Assembly: GCF_039545035.1 (NCBI RefSeq)
Contig: NZ_BAABRO010000017.1
Span: 1-64,000, forward strand
Source of the DNA: Novipirellula caenicola
GTDB lineage: Bacteria > Planctomycetota > Planctomycetia > Pirellulales > Pirellulaceae
Direction of reading: 5' to 3'
Length of the DNA: 64,000 nucleotides
Shown in pieces: positions 9,395 to 18,858 of the stretch (position 1 is the stretch's first letter; each line of letters starts with the position of its first letter). The notes beneath the pieces were generated by a model. The model was not told where the DNA came from. It worked only from the letters and a program-made list of their open reading frames with translations, and searched no databases. The translations under genes and the position numbers were made by a program.

Positions 9395-9745
9395 AGAAAT
9401 ACCCTGAAAAAAAGAGGAAAGAAATCGCAAGAGGAGAGAGGAAATTCTGGAGAGCCAGCAGCGCACTCCAGATCTACAAGCAAAAAAAAGATGCAGCAAA
9501 TCGAGCGGGTGGTGCATACCACCCATAAATGCGCAACGCTATAGACTTCTTGTCCGGCGGGATTTTCGACTTACCGACAAAAATGAGAAAAAAGTGAAAA
9601 GAGGCAAGAACTCTTTACTGATTATCGCTATCGCGTTCACCAGAGGTGTACAAAGGTCAATAGAGTTCAGGCTTTGCTCAGTCGCGCTGGTCATGGCTGC
9701 GGAGTCGGCCGAGTTCGCATGACATCACCGCGGCTGGGCCGAACA
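9395..9745. other. intergenic region with a shared upstream motif
   Basis: No gene is seen here. The minus-strand motif CTCATTTTTGTCGGTAAGTC occurs at 9567-9587, 173 bases upstream of the DUF1559 ATG and nearly identical to the site upstream of the ECF sigma gene. The rest is A-rich near 9480-9500 and unremarkable. Confidence 0.5.
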
Positions 9746-10324
9746 TTAGTCGCCACGTTTGCTGGAGGGGCGATTTCGGAATTTCCGAATCGATTTGAGG
9801 TGAGCGCGAAGATGTTCTCGACACTGCTGCGCGAATTGCTTGACATCGTCCGTGCGATAGTCGGGATAGGTCCAGCGGTGGTCAATCCACTGGCGGTGGA
9901 CATATGTTAATGTGACTTCGGCGAACATCCCGTCGTGAAGGTAAATGCGGTGGTCGCGATCCTTGGTCGTTGCCAGCACCAATTTGGCTTGCGTCACATA
10001 GCCGGGGTCAAGGTTCAAGGGACGCGGTTCGTCGGTCGGGATCGCTTGGGCACACTCGAGTTCCCAAAGGTTGGTTTGCGTTTTCCAGTCGGCAAGTCCT
10101 GCGGGGTCTGCGAAATCACGAAAACCGACAATCGTCTTTTCAAGCTCGCCGCCCATTTCGCGAGTGTAGTAGCCGCCGGCTTCGAAGGGCATTTGCGGCG
10201 TTTGCACAAAGGTTTCGCCCCAAGCTTCGTTCAAGCGGCGGATCGCCCAGTCACGCACCGCGTCATGCCGCGTGATGACGGCGCAAAATCGGACTACGGG
10301 TTCGACAAACTGGATCACTGCCAT
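9746..10324 (-). CDS. DUF4416 family protein
   Basis: A 192-residue soluble protein with no signal or membrane span. It matches the DUF4416 pattern, for example ETFVQTPQMPFEAGGYYTREMG, LNLDPGYVTQAKLVLATTKD and HRIYLHDGMFAEVTL, and ends in a short helical basic tail. The family is found across bacteria with no settled function and is sometimes labelled GTP-binding without proof. It stands alone and diverges from the aminotransferase gene. Confidence 0.85.
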   Translation of the reverse strand: MAVIQFVEPVVRFCAVITRHDAVRDWAIRRLNEAWGETFVQTPQMPFEAGGYYTREMGGELEKTIVGFRDFADPAGLADWKTQTNLWELECAQAIPTDEPRPLNLDPGYVTQAKLVLATTKDRDHRIYLHDGMFAEVTLTYVHRQWIDHRWTYPDYRTDDVKQFAQQCREHLRAHLKSIRKFRNRPSSKRGD

Positions 10325-10503
10325 CGTTTTGCAATTGTTCTGCGGGATTTAGTTTCGGGGATTGCTCGGGTAATCTAAGGGGACGAGGCCAACGCCATTT
10401 CATTTGGTACAAATCGGCTGGTTTGGAAATCGGCCCGCGTTTCGTTGCGAAGTGGATTCGCTCGCTTTCCGTCCTCCTTCCCTTGTCCCTCAAAAGTTTC
10501 ATC

Positions 10504-11616
10504 ATGCACCCATGGATCGCCGACCGCACCACCACGTTTGATAGTAGCGGAATTCGTAAGGTTTTCGATTTGGCTGCGAAGCTGAAGGATCCCGTCAATC
10601 TTTCGATTGGTCAACCCGATTTCGACGTTCCCGAAGCGGTTCAGGATGCAGCGATCGAGGCCATTCGTGGCGGCAAAAATGCCTACTCGCCGACCCAGGG
10701 GATTGCGCCGCTGCGGGAAGCGTTGCGACAAGAAATCGCCGAAAAGTATCCTCACGAGGATCGCGATGTCTTTATCAGCAGTGGGACCAGCGGAGGATTG
10801 ATGTTGTCGATCCTAACGATGGTCAATCCCGGCGACGAGGTGATCTTTCTCGACCCGTTCTTTGTGATGTATCCGGCATTATTAAAGATGTGTGGTGGGG
10901 TGCCCGTGGCGGTCGACTCGTACCCGGATTTCCGCTTGGACGTCAACAAGATCGCGGCCGCGATCACACCACGGACGAAAATGATCCTGCTCAATAGCCC
11001 TGCCAATCCGACCGGAGTGACGGCCAGCGAAGCGGAGCTAAAGGCGGTTGCCGAGTTGGCCGCAGAGAAGAACATTGCCCTGTTGTCGGACGAAATTTAC
11101 AGCCGCTTTTTCTATGACGGCGAATTCGCGTCCCCGGCATCCTACAACGATCAAACGATCGTGATCGACGGTTTTAGCAAAAGCCATGCGATGACCGGAT
11201 GGCGTGTGGGGTATGTCCACGGCCCCAGTGAAATCATTCGCACGATGCTGAAAATCCAACAGTACACGTTCGTGTGTGCGCCACAGCCGGCTCAGTGGGG
11301 AGCATTACGAGCGATGGAGGTCAATTTGGGGGGGCACATTGAAGACTACAAACGCAAACGCGACATGGTCTTTGATGCGTTGTCGGATTGCTACGAAATC
11401 GCAAAGCCAGGTGGGGCGTTTTACATGTTCCCGAAGGCTCCGATCGATAGCGGAGCCAAGTTTGTGGAGCAGGCGATTGAGCGTGGGCTGCTGATCATTC
11501 CCGGCAATATTTTTAGCAGCCGGGATTCGCATTTTCGCATTAGTTTTGCCGCCAGCGACGAGCAACTAAAACGAGGGGTCGATATTTTGAGATCGATGGC
11601 AGGCGGCTCGGTGTGA
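10504..11616 (+). CDS. PLP-dependent class I/II aminotransferase
   Basis: A 370-residue fold-type I aminotransferase, probably acting on an aspartate-, alanine- or aromatic-type amino acid in the cytoplasm. The family pattern runs through the protein: NLSIGQPDFDVPE, NAYSPTQGIAPLREAL, LLNSPANPTG, and the pyridoxal-phosphate lysine K226 in SKSHAMTGWRVGY. The C-terminal FRISFAAS region is also typical. The ATG at 10504 gives the usual N-terminal length; the open frame before it is not family-like. Substrate specificity cannot be read from the sequence. Confidence 0.9.
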   Translation: MHPWIADRTTTFDSSGIRKVFDLAAKLKDPVNLSIGQPDFDVPEAVQDAAIEAIRGGKNAYSPTQGIAPLREALRQEIAEKYPHEDRDVFISSGTSGGLMLSILTMVNPGDEVIFLDPFFVMYPALLKMCGGVPVAVDSYPDFRLDVNKIAAAITPRTKMILLNSPANPTGVTASEAELKAVAELAAEKNIALLSDEIYSRFFYDGEFASPASYNDQTIVIDGFSKSHAMTGWRVGYVHGPSEIIRTMLKIQQYTFVCAPQPAQWGALRAMEVNLGGHIEDYKRKRDMVFDALSDCYEIAKPGGAFYMFPKAPIDSGAKFVEQAIERGLLIIPGNIFSSRDSHFRISFAASDEQLKRGVDILRSMAGGSV

Positions 11617-11619
11617 TTT

Positions 11620-11640
11620 CGAGATCACGCTAGGATCTCG
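11620..11640. terminator. hairpin just after the aminotransferase gene
   Basis: A perfect 7-bp stem, CGAGATC / GATCTCG, with a 7-base loop starts four bases after the stop codon. There is no T-run, so it is a weak candidate terminator or an mRNA-end stabilising hairpin. Confidence 0.35.
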
Positions 11641-11674
11641 CTCGCAGCGATGGCGTTGATTCGCCGCTGAGTCC

Positions 11675-11935
11675 CTATTCGCCGTCGATTCCCGTGTTGC
11701 AACGCGTCACGTACAGACGTGATTGGTAACGGGCGTCGCGGCAGATCGAAGCGATGACGGAATCAAACGCCGTCGTCGACGCTGGCGAAATCTGCTGCGG
11801 TTGTGATTCCGTCTGCGTTTGCGGGTTGGGGGTCGCTGTGATTGATTGCATTACGAGTCGCCTGTGAAATTGGAACGATGTTTCGTTTTCGGGGGCCGAA
11901 GGGATTCGATTAGAGATCCATTCGATAAGTGCCAT
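11675..11935 (-). CDS. small hypothetical protein, doubtful
   Basis: An open frame of 86 codons from ATG 11935 (or 58 codons from ATG 11851). The product is rich in Gln, Ser, Thr and Pro in the middle and ends CRDARYQSRLYVTRCNTG. No domain, signal or clear ribosome-binding site is visible. It could be a real planctomycete-specific small gene or a chance frame. Confidence 0.3.
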   Translation of the reverse strand: MALIEWISNRIPSAPENETSFQFHRRLVMQSITATPNPQTQTESQPQQISPASTTAFDSVIASICRDARYQSRLYVTRCNTGIDGE

Positions 11936-12369
11936 GAAAATCAGAATGTGAGTCAAAATATTTTCTTGACCACTGGGGCTGCAGTCGTCCAGTACGTTGG
12001 GGGCTGTCCAAAATTAATGCGTATTTGGAGTGAGCAAACCGCAAAATTTTTTGAGCAAATCAACGTTTTTTTCCCAAGGGGGTGACGATGGCCGACGAGG
12101 CAAAATTGTACGCGTGATGACTAGTGGACTAACCGCGCCTTGTTTGCAAATCGGCGCAAACCCGTACCCAAGTTTCCCATCGGTTGATACGGACGATGAA
12201 AACGCGCATCCAGCTTCGCGGGGCGTTTGGGACGCGTATGCGGGGAAATCGAACGACATCCCCTGCTCTCCTTTTTTATTGCCGGTGGGGGGATTAGATT
12301 GAGTCGGGCGTGTGGCGAACACCACGCACGCATTCGCCCCATTCCGTCCTCCAGGAAGCCACCATCGCC
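11936..12369. other. intergenic region, nothing recognised
   Basis: No supported gene, RNA or strong hairpin is seen between the doubtful small frame and the NHL protein gene. The minus-strand open frame covering part of it (12014-12547) has no family-like features and overlaps the NHL gene. Confidence 0.4.
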
Positions 12370-13530
12370 ATGAAATCATCCTGTTTACTTGCCATCGTCG
12401 CCGTTTCCAACATTGTTTGGTTGACGTCCGTTTCGCAGTGTTCGCTCGGACAGTCGCCGGACACCGCATTGCCCCGCGTGTGGGCAGGGACCGGAGCATC
12501 CCCGTCATCGAACGCTCGCTACTCCAACCCACCGACCATGCGTTCACCTACGGCCACGCCGTTGGGCAATCCGTTTGGGATCGAGATCATCGAAGACCGC
12601 GTTTGGATCACCACGGTCGACGATCACTGTATTTGGCGAGCCTCGATCGATCCAAACGCTAAGACAAGTTCGTCGGAAACGGGTGAGCCGCGCGACGCTG
12701 CATCCACAGGGCAGCAGAGTGGGATGGTGCGAGTGGCCGGTTGTGGGTTGAAAGGCTATAGCGGTGATGGCGGTTCAGCTTTAGAGGCCACCTTCAATTG
12801 GCCTCACGAAGTTCGCGTCGATCGCGATGGAAACTTGATTGTCGCGGACACCCGCAATCATGTGATCCGCCGGATTGATGCCAAGACCAACATCGTGACC
12901 ACGATTGCAGGGGACGGTACCGAAGGCTTTTCCGGCGACGGCGGTCCCGCTACCGAGGCTCGTCTAAAACATCCGCACAGCGTTGTCTTGGATGGCGAAG
13001 GCGGGGTTTTGATTGCGGATACGCACAATCATCGGATTCGCCGTCTGGATCTCGGCACCGGGATAATCGAAACGATTGCTGGGACCGGAGCCGGTAAGTT
13101 GCCAAGCGACGGGGCATTGGCTCTCCAAACAACGCTATACGGTCCTCGGTCGCTGGCGATCGACGAGCAATCGATCTGGATCGCACTTCGCGAAGGCAAC
13201 AGTATTTGGAGAATGGATCGCGACAGCGGTCGGATTCATCATGTGGCGGGCAGTGGCAAAAAAGGACGTTCCGGCGACGGAGGACCCGCGACCGAGGCCA
13301 CGTTCAATGGTCCCAAGGGATTGGTGATGGACGATCAGCGCCGGTTGCTTGTCGTTGATACCGAGAACCATTTGATCCGTCGGATTGATGTTGATGCCAA
13401 TACGGTGGAAACGGTTTTAGGCAAAGGGCCGCTGAAACTGAAACGTCCTCACGGCATCGCCTATGCAAACGGTTTTGGTTACCTGCTTGGTGATTCCGAG
13501 AATCATCAAGTCGTTCACGGAAGTCCTTAA
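12370..13530 (+). CDS. secreted NHL-repeat beta-propeller protein
   Basis: A 386-residue protein with a signal peptide (MKSSCLLAIVAVSN... hydrophobic to about residue 25) and about six NHL blades. The repeats share GYSGDGGSALEATF / SGDGGPATEA, then a segment such as VRVDRDGNLIVADTRNHVIRRID. NHL propellers are binding scaffolds or, in some enzymes, lyase domains; no catalytic module is fused here, so a ligand-binding or envelope role is likely. The ATG at 12370 begins the signal peptide. The stop is 55 bases before the sua5 start, so co-transcription is possible. Confidence 0.85.
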   Translation: MKSSCLLAIVAVSNIVWLTSVSQCSLGQSPDTALPRVWAGTGASPSSNARYSNPPTMRSPTATPLGNPFGIEIIEDRVWITTVDDHCIWRASIDPNAKTSSSETGEPRDAASTGQQSGMVRVAGCGLKGYSGDGGSALEATFNWPHEVRVDRDGNLIVADTRNHVIRRIDAKTNIVTTIAGDGTEGFSGDGGPATEARLKHPHSVVLDGEGGVLIADTHNHRIRRLDLGTGIIETIAGTGAGKLPSDGALALQTTLYGPRSLAIDEQSIWIALREGNSIWRMDRDSGRIHHVAGSGKKGRSGDGGPATEATFNGPKGLVMDDQRRLLVVDTENHLIRRIDVDANTVETVLGKGPLKLKRPHGIAYANGFGYLLGDSENHQVVHGSP

Positions 13531-13585
13531 TCGCTGGCGGCCACCCTTTCCCCTCTCTCCCTCGTTTCGAACCCCTTTGGGCTTG

Positions 13586-14635
13586 ATGACTTTAATTCAA
13601 CCTCCTTCGGATGACGTGCTGGATCGCGCCGCAGCGCTGCTGGCGGCTGGGAAACTGATTGCGATTCCAACCGAGACGGTTTACGGATTGGCGGCGAATG
13701 CATGGGATCCCGATGCGGTGGCGAAAATTTTTGCGGCGAAACAGCGACCGGCGACCAACCCGTTGATTGTTCATATCGCGGCGATTGATCGGTTGGATCA
13801 AGCGGTGAGGATGCCACTTGAGCCAACCCTGCAGCGACAACTCGATTGTGTTGTCGATTTGTGGCCGGGGCCGTTGACCGTGGTGCTGCCTCGATCGAAT
13901 CGTATTTCGGATACTGTCACAGCGGGACGCGACACGGTGGCGGTTCGAGTTCCCTCGCACCCGGTCGCACTGCGGTTACTCGAGCGTTGTTCGTTTCCGA
14001 TCGCAGCCCCCAGCGCGAACCGATCGAATTACGTCAGCCCCACCATGGCCAAACATTGTGATGGTCCCATCGGCCAGCCGGGGATTCATCAATTTATCGA
14101 GATGGTGATTGACGGTGGTGACTGCGATTTCGGAGTCGAATCCACCATCGTCGCGCTGCGTCCAGAGGGGCCAAAGTTGCTGCGGCCTGGCGGGGTTTCC
14201 GCCGAAACGTTGGCGGAACGTTTCGCTGTCTCGGTGTCCGAGTTGACTGGCGCCATCGCGGAATCGGAAGCCACGTCAAAAGGCAGCGAGACGGAAAACG
14301 CTGCGATGTTAGCGCCCGGCATGATGAAAGAGCATTATTCGCCAACGACCCCGTTGGTCTTGTACGACCTGGCACAACGCATGGCGTTGCCAGCGAGGGT
14401 TGGCCGGATCGCGTTCAAGCCGTTGTCGGATGCCGATGCGGCAAGATTCTCGGTCGTAGAAACGTTGAGCGATTCAGGGGATCTTCACGAAGTGGCCAAA
14501 GGGTTGTTTGCTGCACTCCGGCGATTGGACCACGCCGGGCTCGATTTGATCGTGATCGATCGCTGCGAACCAGTCGGCATCGGCATGGCAATCATGGATC
14601 GCATCCATCGCGCCGCCGCAACGCATTCAAGCTGA
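13586..14635 (+). CDS. threonylcarbamoyl-AMP synthase, Sua5 type
   Basis: A 349-residue L-threonylcarbamoyladenylate synthase. It makes threonylcarbamoyl-AMP from threonine, bicarbonate and ATP for the t6A modification at position 37 of ANN-reading tRNAs. The YrdC domain fills residues 1-210 (AIPTETVYGLAANAWDPDAV, FAAKQRPATNPLIVHI, APSANRSNYVSPT). The extra C-terminal Sua5 domain (about 230-349) follows the LAPGMMKEHYSPTTPL linker, so this is the long Sua5 form and not the short TsaC form. The ATG at 13586 is the first that gives the family's normal N-terminus. Confidence 0.93.
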   Translation: MTLIQPPSDDVLDRAAALLAAGKLIAIPTETVYGLAANAWDPDAVAKIFAAKQRPATNPLIVHIAAIDRLDQAVRMPLEPTLQRQLDCVVDLWPGPLTVVLPRSNRISDTVTAGRDTVAVRVPSHPVALRLLERCSFPIAAPSANRSNYVSPTMAKHCDGPIGQPGIHQFIEMVIDGGDCDFGVESTIVALRPEGPKLLRPGGVSAETLAERFAVSVSELTGAIAESEATSKGSETENAAMLAPGMMKEHYSPTTPLVLYDLAQRMALPARVGRIAFKPLSDADAARFSVVETLSDSGDLHEVAKGLFAALRRLDHAGLDLIVIDRCEPVGIGMAIMDRIHRAAATHSS

Positions 14636-14980
14636 ATCGCACTTTTGATAGACGCTGCTAATTCGCGTTTCTAAATCAATCGGCAAAATTGCCCATCATG
14701 CTGCGGGTGGGCATTCTTCGTTTGCCGAAACGTACTCACGCTTTGTCGCCTTTTTGCCGGCTGCGGTGTTGGACTTGGCTTGATGGCATGGTGGTAACGA
14801 TTGTAGCGATGAGTAGGAAAAAACGACGTGCCACGGACAGGGGGTTCATCCGTTTGTTGCTGACGTGATAGCGGATTGTTTTCGTTGCCAGCCGATAACA
14901 TCAAGCAGTGATTCGTGTGCGTCACGCGATCTTGATCAGGGGCGAACCAATTTGGTCCAAAGTTTTCAAAGAATTACTCA
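14636..14980. other. intergenic region, nothing recognised
   Basis: No supported gene or strong structure is seen. A short minus-strand frame (14671-14925) has a composition unlike a folded protein and no ribosome-binding site. Confidence 0.4.
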
Positions 14981-16579
14981 ATGAATCCCGCGAAACCGTC
15001 CAGTGACACCAAACAAAGTGCAGCCGAAGATCAACTAGACGCCCTGCTGTCGCGAATCCATTCGCTTAGCGGAGAAGGTGCAACGCCGCGAGCTGCGGAG
15101 CAGCCGCGACCGAAGCAGACGCCGCGTCCCGCAGCGGCCACGCCGCCTAACGCAGGCGGGGCTGCGGCGGTTTCGTGGGCGGGCACCCCGGCAAGACCCG
15201 CGCCGACAGCGTCCGCACCATCGGCGTCGCAACCGCCATCGTCGCAGCCGCAATCGGCAAACGCGAAAGTCCGTCAACCATCGGCCTCGTTGCTCGGGTT
15301 CAAACCGTCGCGTGACGAGCCATGGCGGCCGGCCGAGCCCCAAGATTCCTACGAATCTCGTATCAATGAAACGCTGCTCGAAGCGATCATCTATCGCTTT
15401 CTAAGAAACATCGGTGAATGCGCCGGTCGTCAGGTGGCCGATCAAGTCAAGTTGCCATTTCGGATGGTCGAGCCGATTTTGAATCGCTTGAAAGCCGACC
15501 AACGTGTGGCCTACAAGAGTTCGACATCAACCAATGACTACGTTTATGTCCTAACCGAATCGGGCCGAGAAATCGCACGATTGATGCAGCAGGATTGTAC
15601 GTACTACGGCGCGTGTCCGGTCAGCCTGAACGACTACGTCAACAGCGTCAAACGACAAACGATCGAAGGCCAATATCCCAAAAAGGTCGATCTTGAACGC
15701 GCGTTTAGCGATCTGTTGATCAACCCTAAAATGCTGCTTCGCTTAGGCCCCGCGGTCGCCAGCGGTCGTGGGATGTTTCTGTTTGGATTCCCCGGCAATG
15801 GGAAAACGTCGATTGCCGAACGTGTCACCGGAGCGTTTGGGAAGTACTTGTGGATTCCGCGAGCGGTTGAAATTGACGGCGCGGTGATGCGAGTCTATGA
15901 CCCGATGAACCACGAAATCGCGATGCCCGAAGCGGGCAGCGGTCTACTTGATATCGGTGGTTTTGATAAGCGATGGGTGCGAATCAAGCGGCCCACCATT
16001 GTCGCAGGGGGGGAATTGACGCTGGACATGTTGGAAGTCCAATTCAATCCGGAGAGCAATATTTCGGAGTCTCCACTGCAACTAAAAAGCAATTGTGGCA
16101 CGTTGGTGATCGACGACTTTGGACGTCAAAAGATGAGTGTCGATCAACTATTAAATCGCTGGATCATTCCGCTTGAAAAACGCTATGACTTTCTGAACAT
16201 GGCCAACGGAAAGAAGATTCAGGTGCCGTTTGATCAATTGGTCATCTTCAGTACCAACCTTGAACCAAAGGATTTGGTCGATGACGCATTCTTGCGCCGA
16301 ATTCCCTACAAGATCGAAGTGCCTAATCCGCCCGAAGCGGACTTTCGTAAGCTGTTCGAGATCATGTGCAAGATCACCAAGATCCCGTACAACGCTGATG
16401 CAATCGATTACTTGATCAAAACGCACTACTTGCCCGTCAACCGTCCGTTTCGGAATTGCCAACCTCGTGACTTGTTGCTGCAGGTGCGAAATTACTGCCT
16501 CTACAACGACTTGCAGGTCGAACTCAAGAACGAGTACTTCGATTTTGCCGTCGACAATTACTTCTCGGTGATGAATTAG
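14981..16579 (+). CDS. P-loop (AAA-type) ATPase with Ala/Pro-rich N-terminus
   Basis: A 532-residue cytoplasmic protein. Residues about 25-110 are rich in Ala, Pro, Ser and Gln and probably disordered. A helical or winged-helix-like segment follows (about 125-215, with NIGECAGRQVADQVKLPFRMVE and DYVYVLTESGREIARL). Then comes an ATPase core with Walker A GFPGNGKTS (269-277), Walker B TLVIDDFG (374-381) and a likely sensor segment QLVIFSTNLEPKDLVD with an Arg pair (LRRIPYKI) that may serve as a finger. The C-terminal lid spans about 440-532. I recognise the general AAA fold but not a named family. No partner gene stands beside it. Confidence 0.75.
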   Translation: MNPAKPSSDTKQSAAEDQLDALLSRIHSLSGEGATPRAAEQPRPKQTPRPAAATPPNAGGAAAVSWAGTPARPAPTASAPSASQPPSSQPQSANAKVRQPSASLLGFKPSRDEPWRPAEPQDSYESRINETLLEAIIYRFLRNIGECAGRQVADQVKLPFRMVEPILNRLKADQRVAYKSSTSTNDYVYVLTESGREIARLMQQDCTYYGACPVSLNDYVNSVKRQTIEGQYPKKVDLERAFSDLLINPKMLLRLGPAVASGRGMFLFGFPGNGKTSIAERVTGAFGKYLWIPRAVEIDGAVMRVYDPMNHEIAMPEAGSGLLDIGGFDKRWVRIKRPTIVAGGELTLDMLEVQFNPESNISESPLQLKSNCGTLVIDDFGRQKMSVDQLLNRWIIPLEKRYDFLNMANGKKIQVPFDQLVIFSTNLEPKDLVDDAFLRRIPYKIEVPNPPEADFRKLFEIMCKITKIPYNADAIDYLIKTHYLPVNRPFRNCQPRDLLLQVRNYCLYNDLQVELKNEYFDFAVDNYFSVMN

Positions 16580-16603
16580 TCCGACACGAAGTCGGTGAAG
16601 AAA

Positions 16604-17233
16604 TCACTCGTCGTCTTCGGAATCATCATCGACGTCAGGGATCGCCGGATCTTCGGGAGCCCGTTTGCGAAGTTTGCGTTGCAGCGATCGACGGTGGATT
16701 CCCAATCGCCGCGCCGCTTCGCTGATGTTATTGCCACATTCGGACAACACACGATGGATGTGTTCCCATTCGTTGCGAGCAAGCGAAGGGGCGGGAAAGG
16801 CGGTCGCCCCATCGGGGACGCTCGGTTCGACGCCGCGGACAAACGCGGACAAGATGTCGTCGGCGTCGGCAGGTTTGCTGAGAAAGTTGACCGCACCGGC
16901 TCGCACGGCGTCGATCGACGCGGGGATGCTGCCGAAACCTGACAACAGGATGACGCGGGTGTTGGGTTTCATCTGCAGCAATTTTCGCAGCAGTTCCAAT
17001 CCACTTTTGCCCGGCATTCTTAAATCGAGCACGGCCAAATCGGTGGGACGCTGGCTGAATACTTCGACCGCTTGGTCGTAATCCGCGGCCATCTCGACGC
17101 GAAATCCACGCTGCTGCATCGCCAACGACAAACGTTCACGCAGGACCAGGGTGTCGTCGACCAACAGAATGCTGTCGGCGCCTACCGTCGCAGCGTTATA
17201 AACAGGTGGGGTTTCGCTTGTGGGGTCAATCAT
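16604..17233 (-). CDS. regA: RegA/PrrA/ActR-type response regulator
   Basis: A 209-residue response regulator. The receiver domain (about 20-135) has the acidic pair LVDD, phosphoacceptor D70 in VLDLRMPG and K120 in LSKPAD. The C-terminal Fis-type helix-turn-helix, NISEAARRLGIHRRSLQRK, followed by LRKRAP, is very close to the RegA signature of Proteobacteria, which controls genes for respiration, nitrogen and carbon fixation and redox balance. It lies 92 bases after a RegB-like kinase on the same strand. The tail is acidic (DDDSEDDE). Target genes in this organism cannot be seen. Confidence 0.85.
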   Translation of the reverse strand: MIDPTSETPPVYNAATVGADSILLVDDTLVLRERLSLAMQQRGFRVEMAADYDQAVEVFSQRPTDLAVLDLRMPGKSGLELLRKLLQMKPNTRVILLSGFGSIPASIDAVRAGAVNFLSKPADADDILSAFVRGVEPSVPDGATAFPAPSLARNEWEHIHRVLSECGNNISEAARRLGIHRRSLQRKLRKRAPEDPAIPDVDDDSEDDE

Positions 17234-17325
17234 TGGATTTAACTTTCACGGTGGATCCGCTTCGCACCTATCGTAACACAAACTCGGTTCATCACGAACC
17301 GTGCACGACAAAAAGCAATCGACAC

Positions 17326-18858
17326 CTATCCGCTTTTCGAATCGGCCAGCTTGGTGTCCACCCCGCTGAGGGGACTGACCGCATTCAATTCCGTTCCGCT
17401 GTTGGAATGAAGCCGAATGTCGTCTTGTTGCAGCGGCAAACGAACGATCGCCCGCGTGCCCTGACCTGGGCTGGATTCAAATTTCAGATCGCCACCGAGT
17501 TGTGAAATCACATTGCGAGTCAAGAACAACCCCAATCCGATGCCTCGGCCGGGTTCCTTGGTGGTGAAAAAGGGTTCCCCGGCACGTTCGAGGACATCGC
17601 CGGTCATGCCGTTACCGCAATCGTGCACCATCAGTTGCAAGTGTTGATCGTCGAGCGCGGTTTCGACTCGCACGCGGCCCTCACTGCCGCTCGCATCGAG
17701 TCCATTGTGAATCAAGTTGCGGATGGCTTGAGCGACCGCTTCGCGTGGCACCCACAATTCTTGATTCTCGACGCGATCGCTGCCGTCGTCCACGTCGACG
17801 CGGTGCGGATCGCGAATGCCTTCGAGCGTGGCGTCAATCAGGTCGCCCACGGTGGTTTGATCCCAGCGATGGGCCATGGCATCGCCCGCGGCGGACCGCA
17901 TCCGAGCCAGGATTTGACGGCACATTTCCAGTTGTCCATCGATCAGACGCAGATCGGTGTCGACGGAGGGTGGTTTTTCGCAATCTTCGAGATGGCGTGA
18001 CAATTCGCGGACAATCACATCGATCGTCGACAGCGGTGTCGCCAATTCGTGTGCAGCACCGGCTGCCAGCGTGGTCAATCCTTCGAGCCGATGGCTCGCC
18101 GCTTGCGCGGCTTGAGCTCGCCGAAGTTCACGCTCGCGGTTTTGCAGTTCTCCGGCGGTGCGAGTGACGTAGTACGTGACCACGGTGGCACAGGTGGAAA
18201 ACGCAAACAGCAATCCGCCGGTGTGCAGATTAAAGTCGGTGGCCGGTTGGCGAATCGTGATGCCTTCGACCGGGACATTGAATCGCAGCAAGATCATGTA
18301 GCCGATGATCGCAAACGCGGTCATTGACCATGCCGGACGAGGCCGAATCATGACGCCGCCAACAGCCAAGTTGACAAAGTAAAAGAAGCTAAACGGATTG
18401 TCGGCTCCGCCGCTGAAATAGAGCATCAGCGTCAACGTCACCAAATCGAGTAACATCAGCGCGAGTGCGATCGACTGTAACAGCGTCGGGTCGTCTTCGG
18501 CGGCAAACGGGTCCGTCGTCGGGTTTTCACCCGAGTCGTTTGATTGAATGACTAGCCCCGATGTGGATCGCCCGGCTTGGGTGTAATACAACCAAGCCAC
18601 GCACATCAGATTGGTGACCGCAGTGATCGCCACCAAAATCAGCAGCGGCGTGACAGGAATTTTGACATCGGCCAAAAACACCGCTGCCAAGATCGTGATC
18701 AATTGGCCCGCCACCGCCATCCATCGCAAGTGCAGCAGCCATGTAAACGATCCGCGTCGCGCTGGGGCGATCAAGGGAATCGGAATGGGGTCGCGAGCAG
18801 CAAGCACGATTCGTGACGATCCCTCTGCCCTAGTTTGCTTCGCGACGGGTAAGTTCAT
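17326..18858 (-). CDS. regB: RegB/PrrB/ActS-type redox-sensing histidine kinase
   Basis: A 510-residue membrane kinase with about six spans in residues 38-232. It has the quinone-binding motif of RegB, GGADNPF (150-156), between spans. The phosphoacceptor H270 is in GAAHELATPLST. A cysteine, C313 in QLEMCRQIL, lies 43 residues after it, close to the RegB redox-box cysteine, which lies about 40 after the histidine. The ATPase has NLIHNGLD (N385) and later GNGM and GRGIGLGLFL. ATG 18858 (or GTG 18861) overlaps the end of the upstream gene by about 29 bases, suggesting coupling. The RegA-like regulator follows. The redox role is inferred from these motifs. Confidence 0.85.
   Translation of the reverse strand: MNLPVAKQTRAEGSSRIVLAARDPIPIPLIAPARRGSFTWLLHLRWMAVAGQLITILAAVFLADVKIPVTPLLILVAITAVTNLMCVAWLYYTQAGRSTSGLVIQSNDSGENPTTDPFAAEDDPTLLQSIALALMLLDLVTLTLMLYFSGGADNPFSFFYFVNLAVGGVMIRPRPAWSMTAFAIIGYMILLRFNVPVEGITIRQPATDFNLHTGGLLFAFSTCATVVTYYVTRTAGELQNRERELRRAQAAQAASHRLEGLTTLAAGAAHELATPLSTIDVIVRELSRHLEDCEKPPSVDTDLRLIDGQLEMCRQILARMRSAAGDAMAHRWDQTTVGDLIDATLEGIRDPHRVDVDDGSDRVENQELWVPREAVAQAIRNLIHNGLDASGSEGRVRVETALDDQHLQLMVHDCGNGMTGDVLERAGEPFFTTKEPGRGIGLGLFLTRNVISQLGGDLKFESSPGQGTRAIVRLPLQQDDIRLHSNSGTELNAVSPLSGVDTKLADSKSG

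Noticed and set aside
12014-12547. 177-codon minus-strand frame
   Set aside because: It overlaps the NHL protein gene and lacks any domain or ribosome-binding site.
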